Shown: positions 48,728 to 56,506 of the stretch, one piece after another
Numbering within the stretch: the stretch's first letter is position 1
Layout of the letters: each line of letters starts with the position of its first letter
Origin: Thermodesulfobacteriota bacterium
GTDB taxonomy: Bacteria; Desulfobacterota; BSN033; UBA1163
DNA length: 64,000 nucleotides
Assembly: GCA_026415035.1 (NCBI GenBank)
Contig: JAOAHX010000017.1
Span: 1 to 64,000, forward strand
Reading direction: 5' to 3'
The notes under the pieces: model-generated
Databases searched by the model: none
Told to the model about the DNA's origin: nothing
What the model saw: the letters and a program-made list of their open reading frames with translations, nothing else
Translations under genes and position numbers: made by a program

Positions 48728-49406
48728 ATCTCTCCTCTCGATGGATCGAGAATCTTCCTGCCGGGACGTCTCGGTAAAGGACCTTTCCATCTTTCAAGGC
48801 GATGTGGCCATGAACGACCAGGTTCAGGATGTAGCTCTGCCAGGCCCGCTCCTTTTCGTTCACCCTTCGGGCCAGGCTCTCGGCATCGTCCTCGGGTCTG
48901 ATCAAGACGGGCATCTCGAAGAAGACGGGGCCGTGGTCGTAAGCGGTCTCGTCGACAAAATGCATGGTCACGGCGCTCTGGGTGATCTCGCCCCTCCTGT
49001 AGGCGGCGATCACGGCCTCGTGGACATGATGGCCATACATCCCCGGCCCGCCGAAACGGGGAAGGGGACCGGGATGGATATTGACGGTCCGGGCCGGGTC
49101 GAGGCCTCTTACGAATTTCAACCATCCGGAGCACATCACATAATCGGCCCGGTACTTCTCCACGAGGGATCGGTATCCCTCGGCTTCGAAGGGGCCTGGC
49201 CAGTATTCGAAAGGGACCTTCAGGGCGTCGGCCCTTTTTCGAACCCCCCCATGGGGATGGTTGGAGACGACCCCGACGATGTCGGCGTCGAGGACGGGCG
49301 GGTTCGTCCGGGAAAATTCGACCAGCTCCTGGAAACCGGAGCCTCCTCCGGTGGCATCGCCACTGGCAAAGACCAAGACCCTTACCTTTTCAATGCTCGC
49401 GGCCAT
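48699..49406 (-). CDS. purN: Phosphoribosylglycinamide formyltransferase
   Basis: A 235-residue PurN transferring a formyl group from 10-formyl-THF to GAR. The active-site triad is visible as Asn and His in TVNIHPGPLPRFGGPGMYG and Asp in AYDHGPVFFE. The N-terminal loop FASGDATGGGSGFQELVE is the phosphate site. The ATG at 49406 has GGGGAG at good spacing; an upstream ATG at 49442 has none. It precedes purL, the next-but-one pathway step. It is somewhat longer than E. coli PurN (212), with a C-terminal tail. Confidence 0.9.
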   Translation of the reverse strand: MAASIEKVRVLVFASGDATGGGSGFQELVEFSRTNPPVLDADIVGVVSNHPHGGVRKRADALKVPFEYWPGPFEAEGYRSLVEKYRADYVMCSGWLKFVRGLDPARTVNIHPGPLPRFGGPGMYGHHVHEAVIAAYRRGEITQSAVTMHFVDETAYDHGPVFFEMPVLIRPEDDAESLARRVNEKERAWQSYILNLVVHGHIALKDGKVLYRDVPAGRFSIHREERYASPLSTEE

Positions 49407-49470
49407 CCTCGTCTCCCCGATGATGGAAGCCTTCCTTTCCATTGGGAGGTGAAGGGATTTCGTCCAAAAG

Positions 49471-51333
49471 TCACTCCCCGATCGGGTTCTCCCCCAAACC
49501 GAGCTCCTTCAGCTTTTGAGGGGTTGGGAGCCCCTCCTCTGACCAGCCGCGGTACTCGTAGTATTCGCTGAGCATCTGGCCGAGGGGCGGGAGATTGGGG
49601 GTCAACCCGGGGCCGATCCTCTTGAAGGTGAGATGCCGGAAGGGCAGGGTGTCATCTTTTCGGCTGATCCCGAGCCTCACATTGTAAAGGCGTTTGAGAT
49701 TGAAGATCCTCTCTCCGGTTTTGAGAAACTCCTCGATGGACATCTCCCTTCCCGTGACCAGTTGATACCACCGAACGATGTCGGTGATCGTGACCCCTCC
49801 GAAGAGGATGAACTTGCAGAGCTTGAGGGAGTCCATCATCCCCATGAGGTTCTGGCTTTTGGCGGCGATGATGCCTTTCCCTTTCACCTCGTAGCGATCG
49901 ACGGGTTCGGGGATTCCCATCTCGGGAGATTTCAAGACCCTCTCGAAGGTGTGGCTGAGGCCGGAGAGGTGGCAGGCCCCCCTCGAAGAGGTGGCAAAGC
50001 CCACCGCACCGGCATTGTAGCCCCTCGGGTCATGGGCCGGAAGCTCGAGTCCCTTGATGTGGGGGGCGAATTCGATGGAGTTTTTTCCGAGGATCTCGGA
50101 GGCCCTTTTGACCCCTTTCCCCAGGATTTCGCCAAACCCCTCTTTGTGGGCGATCTTTCTGATCATATCGATGAGGGCGGAGGGACTCCCCCACCGGAGT
50201 TCGACCCCATCGGTCTCTTCCTCGTCGATCACGCCCTTTTCATAGGCCTCCATCCCGAAGGCGATCACCGCGCCCGTGGAGATGGTGTCGAGGCCGTAAC
50301 GGTTGCAGAGTTCGTTCGCATAGCAGAGGGCCTCCAGGTCGTCGATCAGGCAGTTGCTCCCCAGAAGGGCAAGGGTTTCGTATTCCGGACCCGCTCCATC
50401 GACCCCGGCATAGGGACCCCGGTCGATCCTCACCCTCCTCCCACAGCCGAGGGTGCAGGCATCGCAGAAGTACCTTCCGGTGAGCACGGTCTCCGAGAGG
50501 GTCACCCCGTTGATCTTCTCCGCCGATTCCTCCCACCGTCCCACGTACCTCCAGTTCTGGAGAGGGAGGGTTCCCATCGATTCGAAGAGGGAGAGCGACC
50601 CCGCCGTGCCCCATTTCCTGAAGTTCTCTGCATTCTTGTTGATCATGGGTCCGAACTGTTTCGGAAGGGACTCCACCTCTTCGGGCTGAAAGACCTCCAC
50701 CTTCCGGCTTCCGAAGACCGCGATGGCCTTTAGATTCTTCGACCCCATCACCGCGCCCATGCCGCAGCGCCCTGCCGCGCGGGCATCGCGGCCATCGGTC
50801 ATGATCGAGGCGAGGAGGACCTGATTCTCCCCTGCCTGACCGATGGCGCTGATGACGGCCTCTGGGTGGGTTTCGGACCTCAAAAGGGCATCGACCTCAT
50901 AGGTATCTTTCCCCCAGAGGTGGGAGGCCTCCCGGATCTCCACCTTTCCCTCATGGACCCAGAGATAGACCGGCCTTTCTGCCCTTCCCGTGACGAGGAT
51001 CCCGTCATATCCGGCCTTTTTAAGGACGGCGCCCCAGGTCCCGCCGACATCCGATTCCCCGAAGATTCGGGTAAGGGGAGAGCGTGAGACCACCGCATGG
51101 CGGCCCGAAAGGGGGACAGAGGTCCCTGTGAAGGGTCCGGTCATGAAGATCAGAGGGTTTTCGGGACCGAGGGGATCGGTCTTCTCATCGGTCATTTCGT
51201 AGAGATATTTTGCTCCGAGGCCGCTTCCTCCGATGAAGGCATCGAGCCAATCCCCCTTCAAGGGTTCTTCTCCCATTTCGAAACGGGTGAGGTCGACCCT
51301 CAAAATTTGACCGATGTAGCCTTTTCGTTTCAT
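49471..51333 (-). CDS. Aldehyde:ferredoxin oxidoreductase (tungstopterin type)
   Basis: A 620-residue AOR family enzyme. The N-terminal domain holds GGSGLGAKYLYE and ESDVGGTWGAVLKKAGYDGI, which bind the bis-tungstopterin. The [4Fe-4S] ligands are CDACTLGC (about residues 288-295) and a Cys in MDSLKLCKFILFG (about 501). Members oxidise aldehydes to acids with ferredoxin, or run in reverse. AAGGAGG precedes the ATG at 51333; an upstream in-frame start at 51408 lacks a site. The aldehyde specificity is unknown. A divergent tiny transcription unit starts 93 bp upstream. Confidence 0.93.
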   Translation of the reverse strand: MKRKGYIGQILRVDLTRFEMGEEPLKGDWLDAFIGGSGLGAKYLYEMTDEKTDPLGPENPLIFMTGPFTGTSVPLSGRHAVVSRSPLTRIFGESDVGGTWGAVLKKAGYDGILVTGRAERPVYLWVHEGKVEIREASHLWGKDTYEVDALLRSETHPEAVISAIGQAGENQVLLASIMTDGRDARAAGRCGMGAVMGSKNLKAIAVFGSRKVEVFQPEEVESLPKQFGPMINKNAENFRKWGTAGSLSLFESMGTLPLQNWRYVGRWEESAEKINGVTLSETVLTGRYFCDACTLGCGRRVRIDRGPYAGVDGAGPEYETLALLGSNCLIDDLEALCYANELCNRYGLDTISTGAVIAFGMEAYEKGVIDEEETDGVELRWGSPSALIDMIRKIAHKEGFGEILGKGVKRASEILGKNSIEFAPHIKGLELPAHDPRGYNAGAVGFATSSRGACHLSGLSHTFERVLKSPEMGIPEPVDRYEVKGKGIIAAKSQNLMGMMDSLKLCKFILFGGVTITDIVRWYQLVTGREMSIEEFLKTGERIFNLKRLYNVRLGISRKDDTLPFRHLTFKRIGPGLTPNLPPLGQMLSEYYEYRGWSEEGLPTPQKLKELGLGENPIGE

Positions 51334-51425
51334 AGGATCCTCCTTCGCTGGCCCAGGGGTCAGGAAGCTATCCCTTTCCACTATGCCATAATTTAAAGAG
51401 GATTTCATCCATCGAGCAAAACGCC

Positions 51426-51454
51426 TTGACAGATGAGGAGCCTCCCTTTACAAT
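51426..51454 (+). promoter_or_regulatory. Near-consensus sigma-70-type promoter of a short unit
   Basis: TTGACA (51426-51431), exactly 17 bp, TACAAT (51449-51454). It is the best -35 match in the window with a 5/6 -10. Transcription would begin near 51461 and meet a terminator at 51585-51614, giving an RNA of about 155 nt. It points away from the aor gene. Confidence 0.75.
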
Positions 51455-51481
51455 GAACTCTAAGAAAAGGAGGTGAGGTCC

Positions 51482-51544
51482 ATGAGATGGCTGTTCCCCC
51501 ACGCGACCCATTGCTCGACCTGCGGCTCAATGCGTTGGTCCTGA
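51482..51544 (+). CDS. Putative 20-residue CxxC peptide
   Basis: An ORF of 20 codons starting with ATG at 51482, 8 bases after GGAGG in AAAAGGAGGTGA, which is nearly the full complement of the 16S rRNA 3' end. The peptide reads MRWLFPHATH then CSTCGSMRWS, with a CxxC motif and MRW at both ends. A second ORF in another frame starts 5 bases later (51487-51555, 22 codons, PRDPLLDLRLNAL in its middle) with poorer spacing; I cannot decide which, or whether both, are translated. Promoter, ribosome-binding site and terminator surround it exactly. No family recognised; it could be a peptide product, a leader peptide, or a small RNA with incidental ORFs. Confidence 0.4.
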   Translation: MRWLFPHATHCSTCGSMRWS

Positions 51545-51584
51545 GCATGACGTAAAACTGCTCACCGGACAATCTACATTCTTT

Positions 51585-51614
51585 AAAAGGCCGGTAGAGG
51601 ATGCCGGCCTTTTT
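51585..51614 (+). terminator. Intrinsic terminator of the short unit
   Basis: AAAAGGCCGG (51585-51594) pairs with CCGGCCTTTT (51604-51613) around a 9-nt loop. The GC core is six base pairs, and the T-run of five (51610-51614) forms the end of the stem. It lies between the short ORF and the next promoter at 51621. Confidence 0.8.
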
Positions 51615-51620
51615 GTTGCC

Positions 51621-51649
51621 TTGACAGAATCGTCCGTAATTTTTATGAT
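51621..51649 (+). promoter_or_regulatory. Promoter of the cupin-MFS unit
   Basis: TTGACA (51621-51626), exactly 17 bp, TATGAT (51644-51649). The start would be near 51656, 26 bases before the cupin ATG. It begins only 7 bases after the terminator of the short unit, so the two units are insulated. With the other elements it accounts for most of the 348-bp gap 51334-51681; the first ~90 bp of the gap should hold the aor promoter, for which I saw only a weak candidate. Confidence 0.75.
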
Positions 51650-51681
51650 GGGAGATATTTTAACCGAAAGGAATCGCTCTG

Positions 51682-52017
51682 ATGGGATTTATTCAATCTT
51701 CCGAGGTCGTGCCGACGCAAATCGCCCCAGGTAGAAAACGATATCTTTCCCATCTCTCCAATCTGATGATGGTGGTGATCGATTTCGAAGACGGTCCCGC
51801 CTCCCAGATGGACCCACCCCATTCCCATCCCCACGAACAGATCTCCTATGTGGTCTCAGGGGAGGTGAAGGTCCTCCTCGGGAACGAGGTCCTTCAACTC
51901 GGGCCCGGCGACCTCTTCAGCGTCCCTCCCCATGTTCCTCATAGCGTCCAGGTCCTCACGCCAAAGGCGAGGTTGATCGACGCCTTTTCACCCATCCGCG
52001 AGGAGTTCCTGAAATAA
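51682..52017 (+). CDS. Small cupin-domain protein
   Basis: A 111-residue single cupin. Motif 1 is DPPHSHPHEQISYVVSGEVKV, with metal-ligand His and Glu residues; motif 2 is PGDLFSVPPHVPHSVQVL. Such proteins bind a metal and act as isomerases, dioxygenases or small-molecule sensors; the ligand is unknown. AAAGGA lies 9 bases before the ATG. An MFS transporter gene follows by 10 bases, so a role in uptake or processing of the transported compound is plausible but inferred. Confidence 0.85.
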   Translation: MGFIQSSEVVPTQIAPGRKRYLSHLSNLMMVVIDFEDGPASQMDPPHSHPHEQISYVVSGEVKVLLGNEVLQLGPGDLFSVPPHVPHSVQVLTPKARLIDAFSPIREEFLK

Positions 52018-52027
52018 TCCCTCTTCT

Positions 52028-53245
52028 ATGGGAAGCGAGATTCGTGACGAGCCGGCTGAGAAGAGATCCCCCGATGCCCCCTTCAGGGTTTATGTGGGGC
52101 CTCTCCTCTTTCTCGTGGCGATCTTCTTCATCAACTTCCTCTCGAGGGTGATCTTCTCGCCCCTGATGCCCACGATCGAGAGGGATTTAAAGATCGGACA
52201 CGATGAGGCGGGCTCTTTCTTCTTCCTCGTCACCCTGGGCTATTGCATCGGCTTGTTGATCTCTGGGACGATCTCTTCGAGGCTCCGTCACAGGGGGGCG
52301 ATCCTCTTCTCCTCGTTGGCCCTGGCAGGCGCACTCTTCTGGCTTGGCCTGACCCGCCATCCCTGGGCGATCCGCTCGGGGCTTCTCGTCCTGGGCTTGG
52401 GGGCCGGCTTCTACCTCCCCTCTGGGATCTCCACCCTCACCAGCCTGGTGAGCCAGCGCCACTGGGGAAAGGCCATCGGCATCCATGAACTTGCGCCCAA
52501 TCTCGGCTTCATCGTGGCCCCTCTCCTCACCGAAGTGCTGTTGAGATGGTTTTCTTGGCAGGAGACGCTGATTGTCCTTGGAGGGGCCTCCTTGATGTCG
52601 GGAGCGCTCTTTTTCTTATGGGGAAAGGGAGGGGACTTTCCCGGAGAGGCCCCCCGTTATGACACGTTAAAGGCGATCCTGAAGGAACCCTCCCTTTTCA
52701 TGATGATCGCCTTCTTCGCCCTGGGAGTGGGGGCAAGTTTTGCCATCTATGCGATGCTTCCCCTCTATCTCGTCTCGGAAAAGGGGATGGATCGTACTCT
52801 GGCCAACACCCTGCTCTCCCTTTCGAGGATGGTGCCTCTGGTCACCTCCTTTCTGGCGGGGTGGATGACCGACCGTCTGGGGATACAAAAGACGCTGAAG
52901 ATCGTCTTCTCCAGCTCGGGATTGACGACCGGCCTGATCGGCCTGGTCCCGGTCCCCTGGGTGCTTCCCATCATCTTTCTCCAGCCCATCTTGGCCACAG
53001 GCTTCTTCCCAGCGGGCTTTGCCGCCCTCTCGAAGATCGGATCTCCCCGGACGAAGAACCTCACCGTCTCCCTCACCGTCCCCATCGGTTTCCTCATCGG
53101 AGGAGGGGTCGGTACGGCCGGTCTCGGCCTGATCGGTGAGGCCGGTGCCTTCGGCCTCGGTTTCGTCCTCTTCGGCGGGATCGTCGGGGGAGGTGCCTTT
53201 CTGGTGAGATATCTGAGACTGGAGGGGGGAGGTCCTTCGAAGTAG
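52028..53245 (+). CDS. Major facilitator superfamily transporter
   Basis: A 405-residue protein with about 12 hydrophobic segments in two halves. An MFS-type loop follows TM2 (ISGTISSRLRHRGAI), and a matching loop GWMTDRLGIQKTLKI lies in the second half. The charged N-terminus (GSEIRDEPAEKRSPD) is cytoplasmic. The substrate is unknown; organic anion or sugar-acid porters are the nearest general type. Its start 10 bases after the cupin suggests a shared transcript from the promoter at 51621. It ends 5 bp from the convergent glycosyltransferase gene. Confidence 0.85.
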   Translation: MGSEIRDEPAEKRSPDAPFRVYVGPLLFLVAIFFINFLSRVIFSPLMPTIERDLKIGHDEAGSFFFLVTLGYCIGLLISGTISSRLRHRGAILFSSLALAGALFWLGLTRHPWAIRSGLLVLGLGAGFYLPSGISTLTSLVSQRHWGKAIGIHELAPNLGFIVAPLLTEVLLRWFSWQETLIVLGGASLMSGALFFLWGKGGDFPGEAPRYDTLKAILKEPSLFMMIAFFALGVGASFAIYAMLPLYLVSEKGMDRTLANTLLSLSRMVPLVTSFLAGWMTDRLGIQKTLKIVFSSSGLTTGLIGLVPVPWVLPIIFLQPILATGFFPAGFAALSKIGSPRTKNLTVSLTVPIGFLIGGGVGTAGLGLIGEAGAFGLGFVLFGGIVGGGAFLVRYLRLEGGGPSK

Positions 53246-53250
53246 CCCCT

Positions 53251-54717
53251 TCATCCCTCCCGGAGGAGCCTCTGGCGGGCCGATATTTCATCGGAACGGA
53301 GTTTGTCTTTAAAGGCATCCCTCTGGTTTCGCTCGACGATCCCTGGAGCAGAATCGGTATTGCCCGACCAGCGACGGCAGAGATAGAGGCTTTCGTAGAT
53401 CCTGCCGATCCGGTACTCCCTGCAGATCCTCAGGGCCACCGCATAGTCCTCCCCGTAGCTCACATTGGGGAATCCTATCTCTCGAAGGAGGGAGGTGTCG
53501 AACCCCCTTGGGGCTCCAAGGCCGTTGATGCGAAGGGCGTTGTTGTGGCCGTTCTCGTCGGTCCACTCCCGGTGGTCGATCAAACCCGGCGGAATCTCCT
53601 TCAGGGAGGAGTCGACCAGGGTGTAGGAGCCGATGACCATGGCCAGGCCTTCTTGCCGAAGCTTATCGACCATCCTTTGAAGGGCGTAGGGGCTGCTATA
53701 GAGGTCGTCCGAATCGAGCTGGATCGCATAGCGACCGCAGGAGGGATGGGAGAGGGCTTCGTTCCAGCAGCCTCCGATCCCGAGATCCCTTCTTTCGGGA
53801 ATGTGGTGGATGATGCGCGGATCGATCTTGGCCAGACCGGAGAGGAGGTCGCTTGTCCCATCGGTGGAGTGGTTGTCCACGACGATGACGTTGAAGGAGA
53901 AGTCGGCCTCCTGGCAGAGGGCGCTTCTTACGGCCTCTCCGATCGTCTCACGCCGGTCCCGGACCGGGATGACGACCGAGGCCACGACCGGAAAAGGAGC
54001 TTTTGCCGATTCGACCGTCTTGACCCGTGGGGGAAGATAGGCGCCGATCCTCTTCAGATGGTCGGTAAAGACCGATTCCATCTCCAGCTGAAGCGACCTA
54101 TTTCTGGGATCGAGATAAGAAAATAACCTTGCCTCGTAAGGAGATTCCTCCCTCTGCCGAAGGGAGTAGAGCGGTTCGGGGACGTGTTGGATCGGGTGGT
54201 CAATGGATAGTTTCAGTCGAAGGTCGTAAAGGCCTGCCCAGTTCACCTCCTCAACAGGACCGTAGCGAACGAGGGCCTGCCTGGCTGCCTCGACCGAGAG
54301 GAGGATGAGGGCTCCGAAGTCGAAATCGTCCCTCACGCTTCCCAACTGGTAGTCGTTTAGGGGGTGTATCCTCTTCAGGGAACCGCTCTCTTCGAAGTAG
54401 TCGGAATAGGCCAGGCCAGCCCCCCTCGATTCCGCGATCTCGAGAAGCCTCTTCAATCCCTCGGGTCGAATCGAGACGGCCTCCGGGTCGAGGACGAGAA
54501 GGAGGTAGCCCGTCTTCACCAGAGTAAGGATTCGATTGAGGACCTTGCCTTCTGTGAGGGAGCTCCCCGAAAGAAAAATGGTTTCTGAAAAAGGCGAACA
54601 GATCGATTCCCGGGTAAAGGTCATCAGGGTTTCGACAAGGTCCGTCCGCCTCAAGGGAAGGAACTTCTCCAGGACCGATGGGGAGCCATCCGGAAGGAGG
54701 ATCGTCAGGGGTTTCAT
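53251..54717 (-). CDS. Glycosyltransferase with a GT2 domain and GT2-like N-terminus
   Basis: A 488-residue protein. The C-terminal half (about 225-460) is a GT2 domain: VVASVVIPVRDRRETIGEAV, VDNHSTDGTSDLL, the metal-binding DSD in YAIQLDSDDLYSS, and GEDYAVALRICREY. The N-terminal ~210 residues resemble a second, reduced GT2-like fold (AGLAYSDYFEESG, LGSVRDDFDFGAL). The start (ATG at 54717) overlaps the stop of the AmgK-like gene by ATGA; longer in-frame starts lie inside that gene. Last gene of the salvage operon; acceptor unknown, possibly a cell-wall or envelope sugar. Confidence 0.82.
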   Translation of the reverse strand: MKPLTILLPDGSPSVLEKFLPLRRTDLVETLMTFTRESICSPFSETIFLSGSSLTEGKVLNRILTLVKTGYLLLVLDPEAVSIRPEGLKRLLEIAESRGAGLAYSDYFEESGSLKRIHPLNDYQLGSVRDDFDFGALILLSVEAARQALVRYGPVEEVNWAGLYDLRLKLSIDHPIQHVPEPLYSLRQREESPYEARLFSYLDPRNRSLQLEMESVFTDHLKRIGAYLPPRVKTVESAKAPFPVVASVVIPVRDRRETIGEAVRSALCQEADFSFNVIVVDNHSTDGTSDLLSGLAKIDPRIIHHIPERRDLGIGGCWNEALSHPSCGRYAIQLDSDDLYSSPYALQRMVDKLRQEGLAMVIGSYTLVDSSLKEIPPGLIDHREWTDENGHNNALRINGLGAPRGFDTSLLREIGFPNVSYGEDYAVALRICREYRIGRIYESLYLCRRWSGNTDSAPGIVERNQRDAFKDKLRSDEISARQRLLREG

Positions 54718-55796
54718 CGATGCCATCCTTTCGTTTCGATCCTCTCCCGGCACCTGTAGGCCAGTTGCGTGAGATTGGGAAAACCTTCCAGATGGCCAAG
54801 GGCCAGCATGAGGTTCTTCAGGCCGGCCGGGACATAGGAGAGAAACCTCCGGAGGCCCTTCTCGAGCCCCAAATATCCATAGGCACCGAGGGCCTGCATG
54901 AGGCGCTGGGCCGAGGCCTCCCAGAAGATCTTCTCGAACTCATTCCGCGATAGGTTCGGATCGAAGAGGCTGTAATAGTGCTCGAGGAGCTCCATCCGCT
55001 CCCCCTCTTCGAATCCGACATAAGGGTCGCAGAGGAGGGAGGCGAGATCGTAAAAGGGACTTCCGAAGCGCATCCCCTGAAAGTCTATGAGATAGGGTTC
55101 GCCGTCACGGACCATCACATTTTGCGATTGGAGATCCCGGTGGATGAGGCACGGTTTTGTCCGAAGAAGGCTCAGGGCGAGGTTTAAGAATTCTCCTTCG
55201 ATCTTCTCCTCATCGGCCATTCCGAGCTCGATCCCGCAGAGGTTTTTGACAAAGTGGGTTTTGAAGTAGTTCTGTTCCCAGCGGTAGAGATCGAGGTCAA
55301 ACCCTTCCATGAGCTTAAGGCCGCCTCTTGGAAGGTCTTTTTCGGTCAGGCGATGGAGCTTGGAAGCGACCGATAGCGTTTTTCGATAGAGCCGCCTCCG
55401 GACCTCCCAGGGAGCGTTTCGGAAGGAAAAGAGGTCTGTCTCACCGAGATCTTCCATGACGACCAGAGAGAGATCGGGGTCGTGCCCGTATACTTTCGGA
55501 ACGGGCAATCCCATTTCTTTCAGAAAAAGGCCGATGTCAGCGTAGTAGGCGTTTTCGGTCCGTTTGGGATCGTAATGGATCAGGATGGCCGTATCGGTGA
55601 GGTTCCATGTGGCCCGAAAAAAGCTTCGGTCCGAACCCCTTCCCTCGAGAGGTGAGAGTTCGACAGGGGTCTTCTCCTCGAGGCCGAAGGCCGCCCTTAC
55701 AAAATGGATCATCCCCTCTTTTTTCAGACTTAGGATATCAGGCCCCTTGGCCGACAAAGCGATACCTCCCAAAGGCCTTCCACGATTGGAACTCAA
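54714..55796 (-). CDS. AmgK-like amino-sugar kinase (APH family)
   Basis: A 360-residue aminoglycoside-phosphotransferase-fold kinase. The catalytic loop is LIHRDLQSQNVMV (H-x-D-x4-N) and the metal motif is LIDFQGMRFG; GRGSDRSFFRATW near residue 52 is the nucleotide loop. AmgK phosphorylates N-acetylmuramate and N-acetylglucosamine at C1, and MurU then makes the UDP-sugar. The neighbour upstream is a MurU-like gene, overlapping by TTGA, which supports the assignment. The start is taken as TTG 55796; an ATG at 55712 is the alternative (332 residues), close to the usual AmgK length. Confidence 0.78.
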   Translation of the reverse strand: MSSNRGRPLGGIALSAKGPDILSLKKEGMIHFVRAAFGLEEKTPVELSPLEGRGSDRSFFRATWNLTDTAILIHYDPKRTENAYYADIGLFLKEMGLPVPKVYGHDPDLSLVVMEDLGETDLFSFRNAPWEVRRRLYRKTLSVASKLHRLTEKDLPRGGLKLMEGFDLDLYRWEQNYFKTHFVKNLCGIELGMADEEKIEGEFLNLALSLLRTKPCLIHRDLQSQNVMVRDGEPYLIDFQGMRFGSPFYDLASLLCDPYVGFEEGERMELLEHYYSLFDPNLSRNEFEKIFWEASAQRLMQALGAYGYLGLEKGLRRFLSYVPAGLKNLMLALGHLEGFPNLTQLAYRCRERIETKGWHR

Positions 55797-56506
55797 GGTT
55801 TTGCAACCCTTAATCTTTCGTAGGCTTCGACCGATCCGATCCCCTTCCAGTCTCCTTCGTCGATGACGACGCCCAGAACCGAGCCCGGGTTCTCCCTGAT
55901 CCTTCTTACCAGGACATCGACGATCGATTCCACCCTGCCCGCTTCAATGGACTTGAGGAGGGAGGTTTCGACCGCATAGATCCCCGTGAACTGGCAGGCC
56001 CTCCTCCCTAAATTTTTCAAAATCCCCCTGAGGTCGCAGACGGCTCCGTCTTCGTCAAGATTTACATTGAGGAGAGGGCCCTGGCTTCTAAGGGCGAGGG
56101 TCACCTCGGGCCGCCTCTCCTCGTGTGCCTCTCGGAGGCGTTCGAGGGGAAGGTCGGAGAGGATATCCCCGTTGTAGCAGAAGATCGCCTCGTCCTCTTT
56201 TAGAAGGTCCTCGATATTTTTTAGTCCCCCTCCGGTGTCGAGGAGCACGGGTTCATAGCGAAAGAGGATCGGAACCCCCCGCCACCTTCCCTCCGGAAAG
56301 GCTTGGCGAAAGGCCTCCGGAAGGTGATGGGTATTGACGATGAGGCGGTCTACGCCGGCATCGATAAGGTGATCCATCGCATAGGTGATCAGGGGACGGC
56401 CTCCGATCTCGAGAAGAGGTTTCGGACACCTCTCGGTCAGAGGCCTGAGGCGCTTTCCAAGTCCCGCGCCGAGGATAAAAGCCGTCCTGAACCGTCGTTT
56501 CTTCAT
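55793..56506 (-). CDS. MurU-like sugar-1-phosphate nucleotidyltransferase
   Basis: A 237-residue nucleotidyltransferase: FILGAGLGKRLRPLTERCPKPL, LDTGGGLKNIEDLL, FCYNGDILSDLPL, and the C-terminal DEGDWKGIGSVEAYE. MurU makes UDP-MurNAc from MurNAc-1-phosphate, bypassing de novo synthesis and fosfomycin-sensitive MurA. The true start is the ATG at 56506, overlapping the AmpG-like stop by ATGA; the open frame extends far upstream inside the permease gene but is not coding. GlcNAc-1-P or mannose-1-P specificity cannot be excluded from sequence alone. Confidence 0.8.
   Translation of the reverse strand: MKKRRFRTAFILGAGLGKRLRPLTERCPKPLLEIGGRPLITYAMDHLIDAGVDRLIVNTHHLPEAFRQAFPEGRWRGVPILFRYEPVLLDTGGGLKNIEDLLKEDEAIFCYNGDILSDLPLERLREAHEERRPEVTLALRSQGPLLNVNLDEDGAVCDLRGILKNLGRRACQFTGIYAVETSLLKSIEAGRVESIVDVLVRRIRENPGSVLGVVIDEGDWKGIGSVEAYERLRVAKP

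Noticed and set aside
51482-51550. Selenocysteine read-through of the TGA ending the 20-codon ORF
   Set aside because: Read-through would add only one residue before the next in-frame TGA, and no SECIS-like hairpin follows at the right distance.
51487-51555. PQQ precursor peptide (PqqA)
   Set aside because: Only a DLR segment is shared; the required Glu and Tyr are missing, and no pqqB-E genes are nearby.
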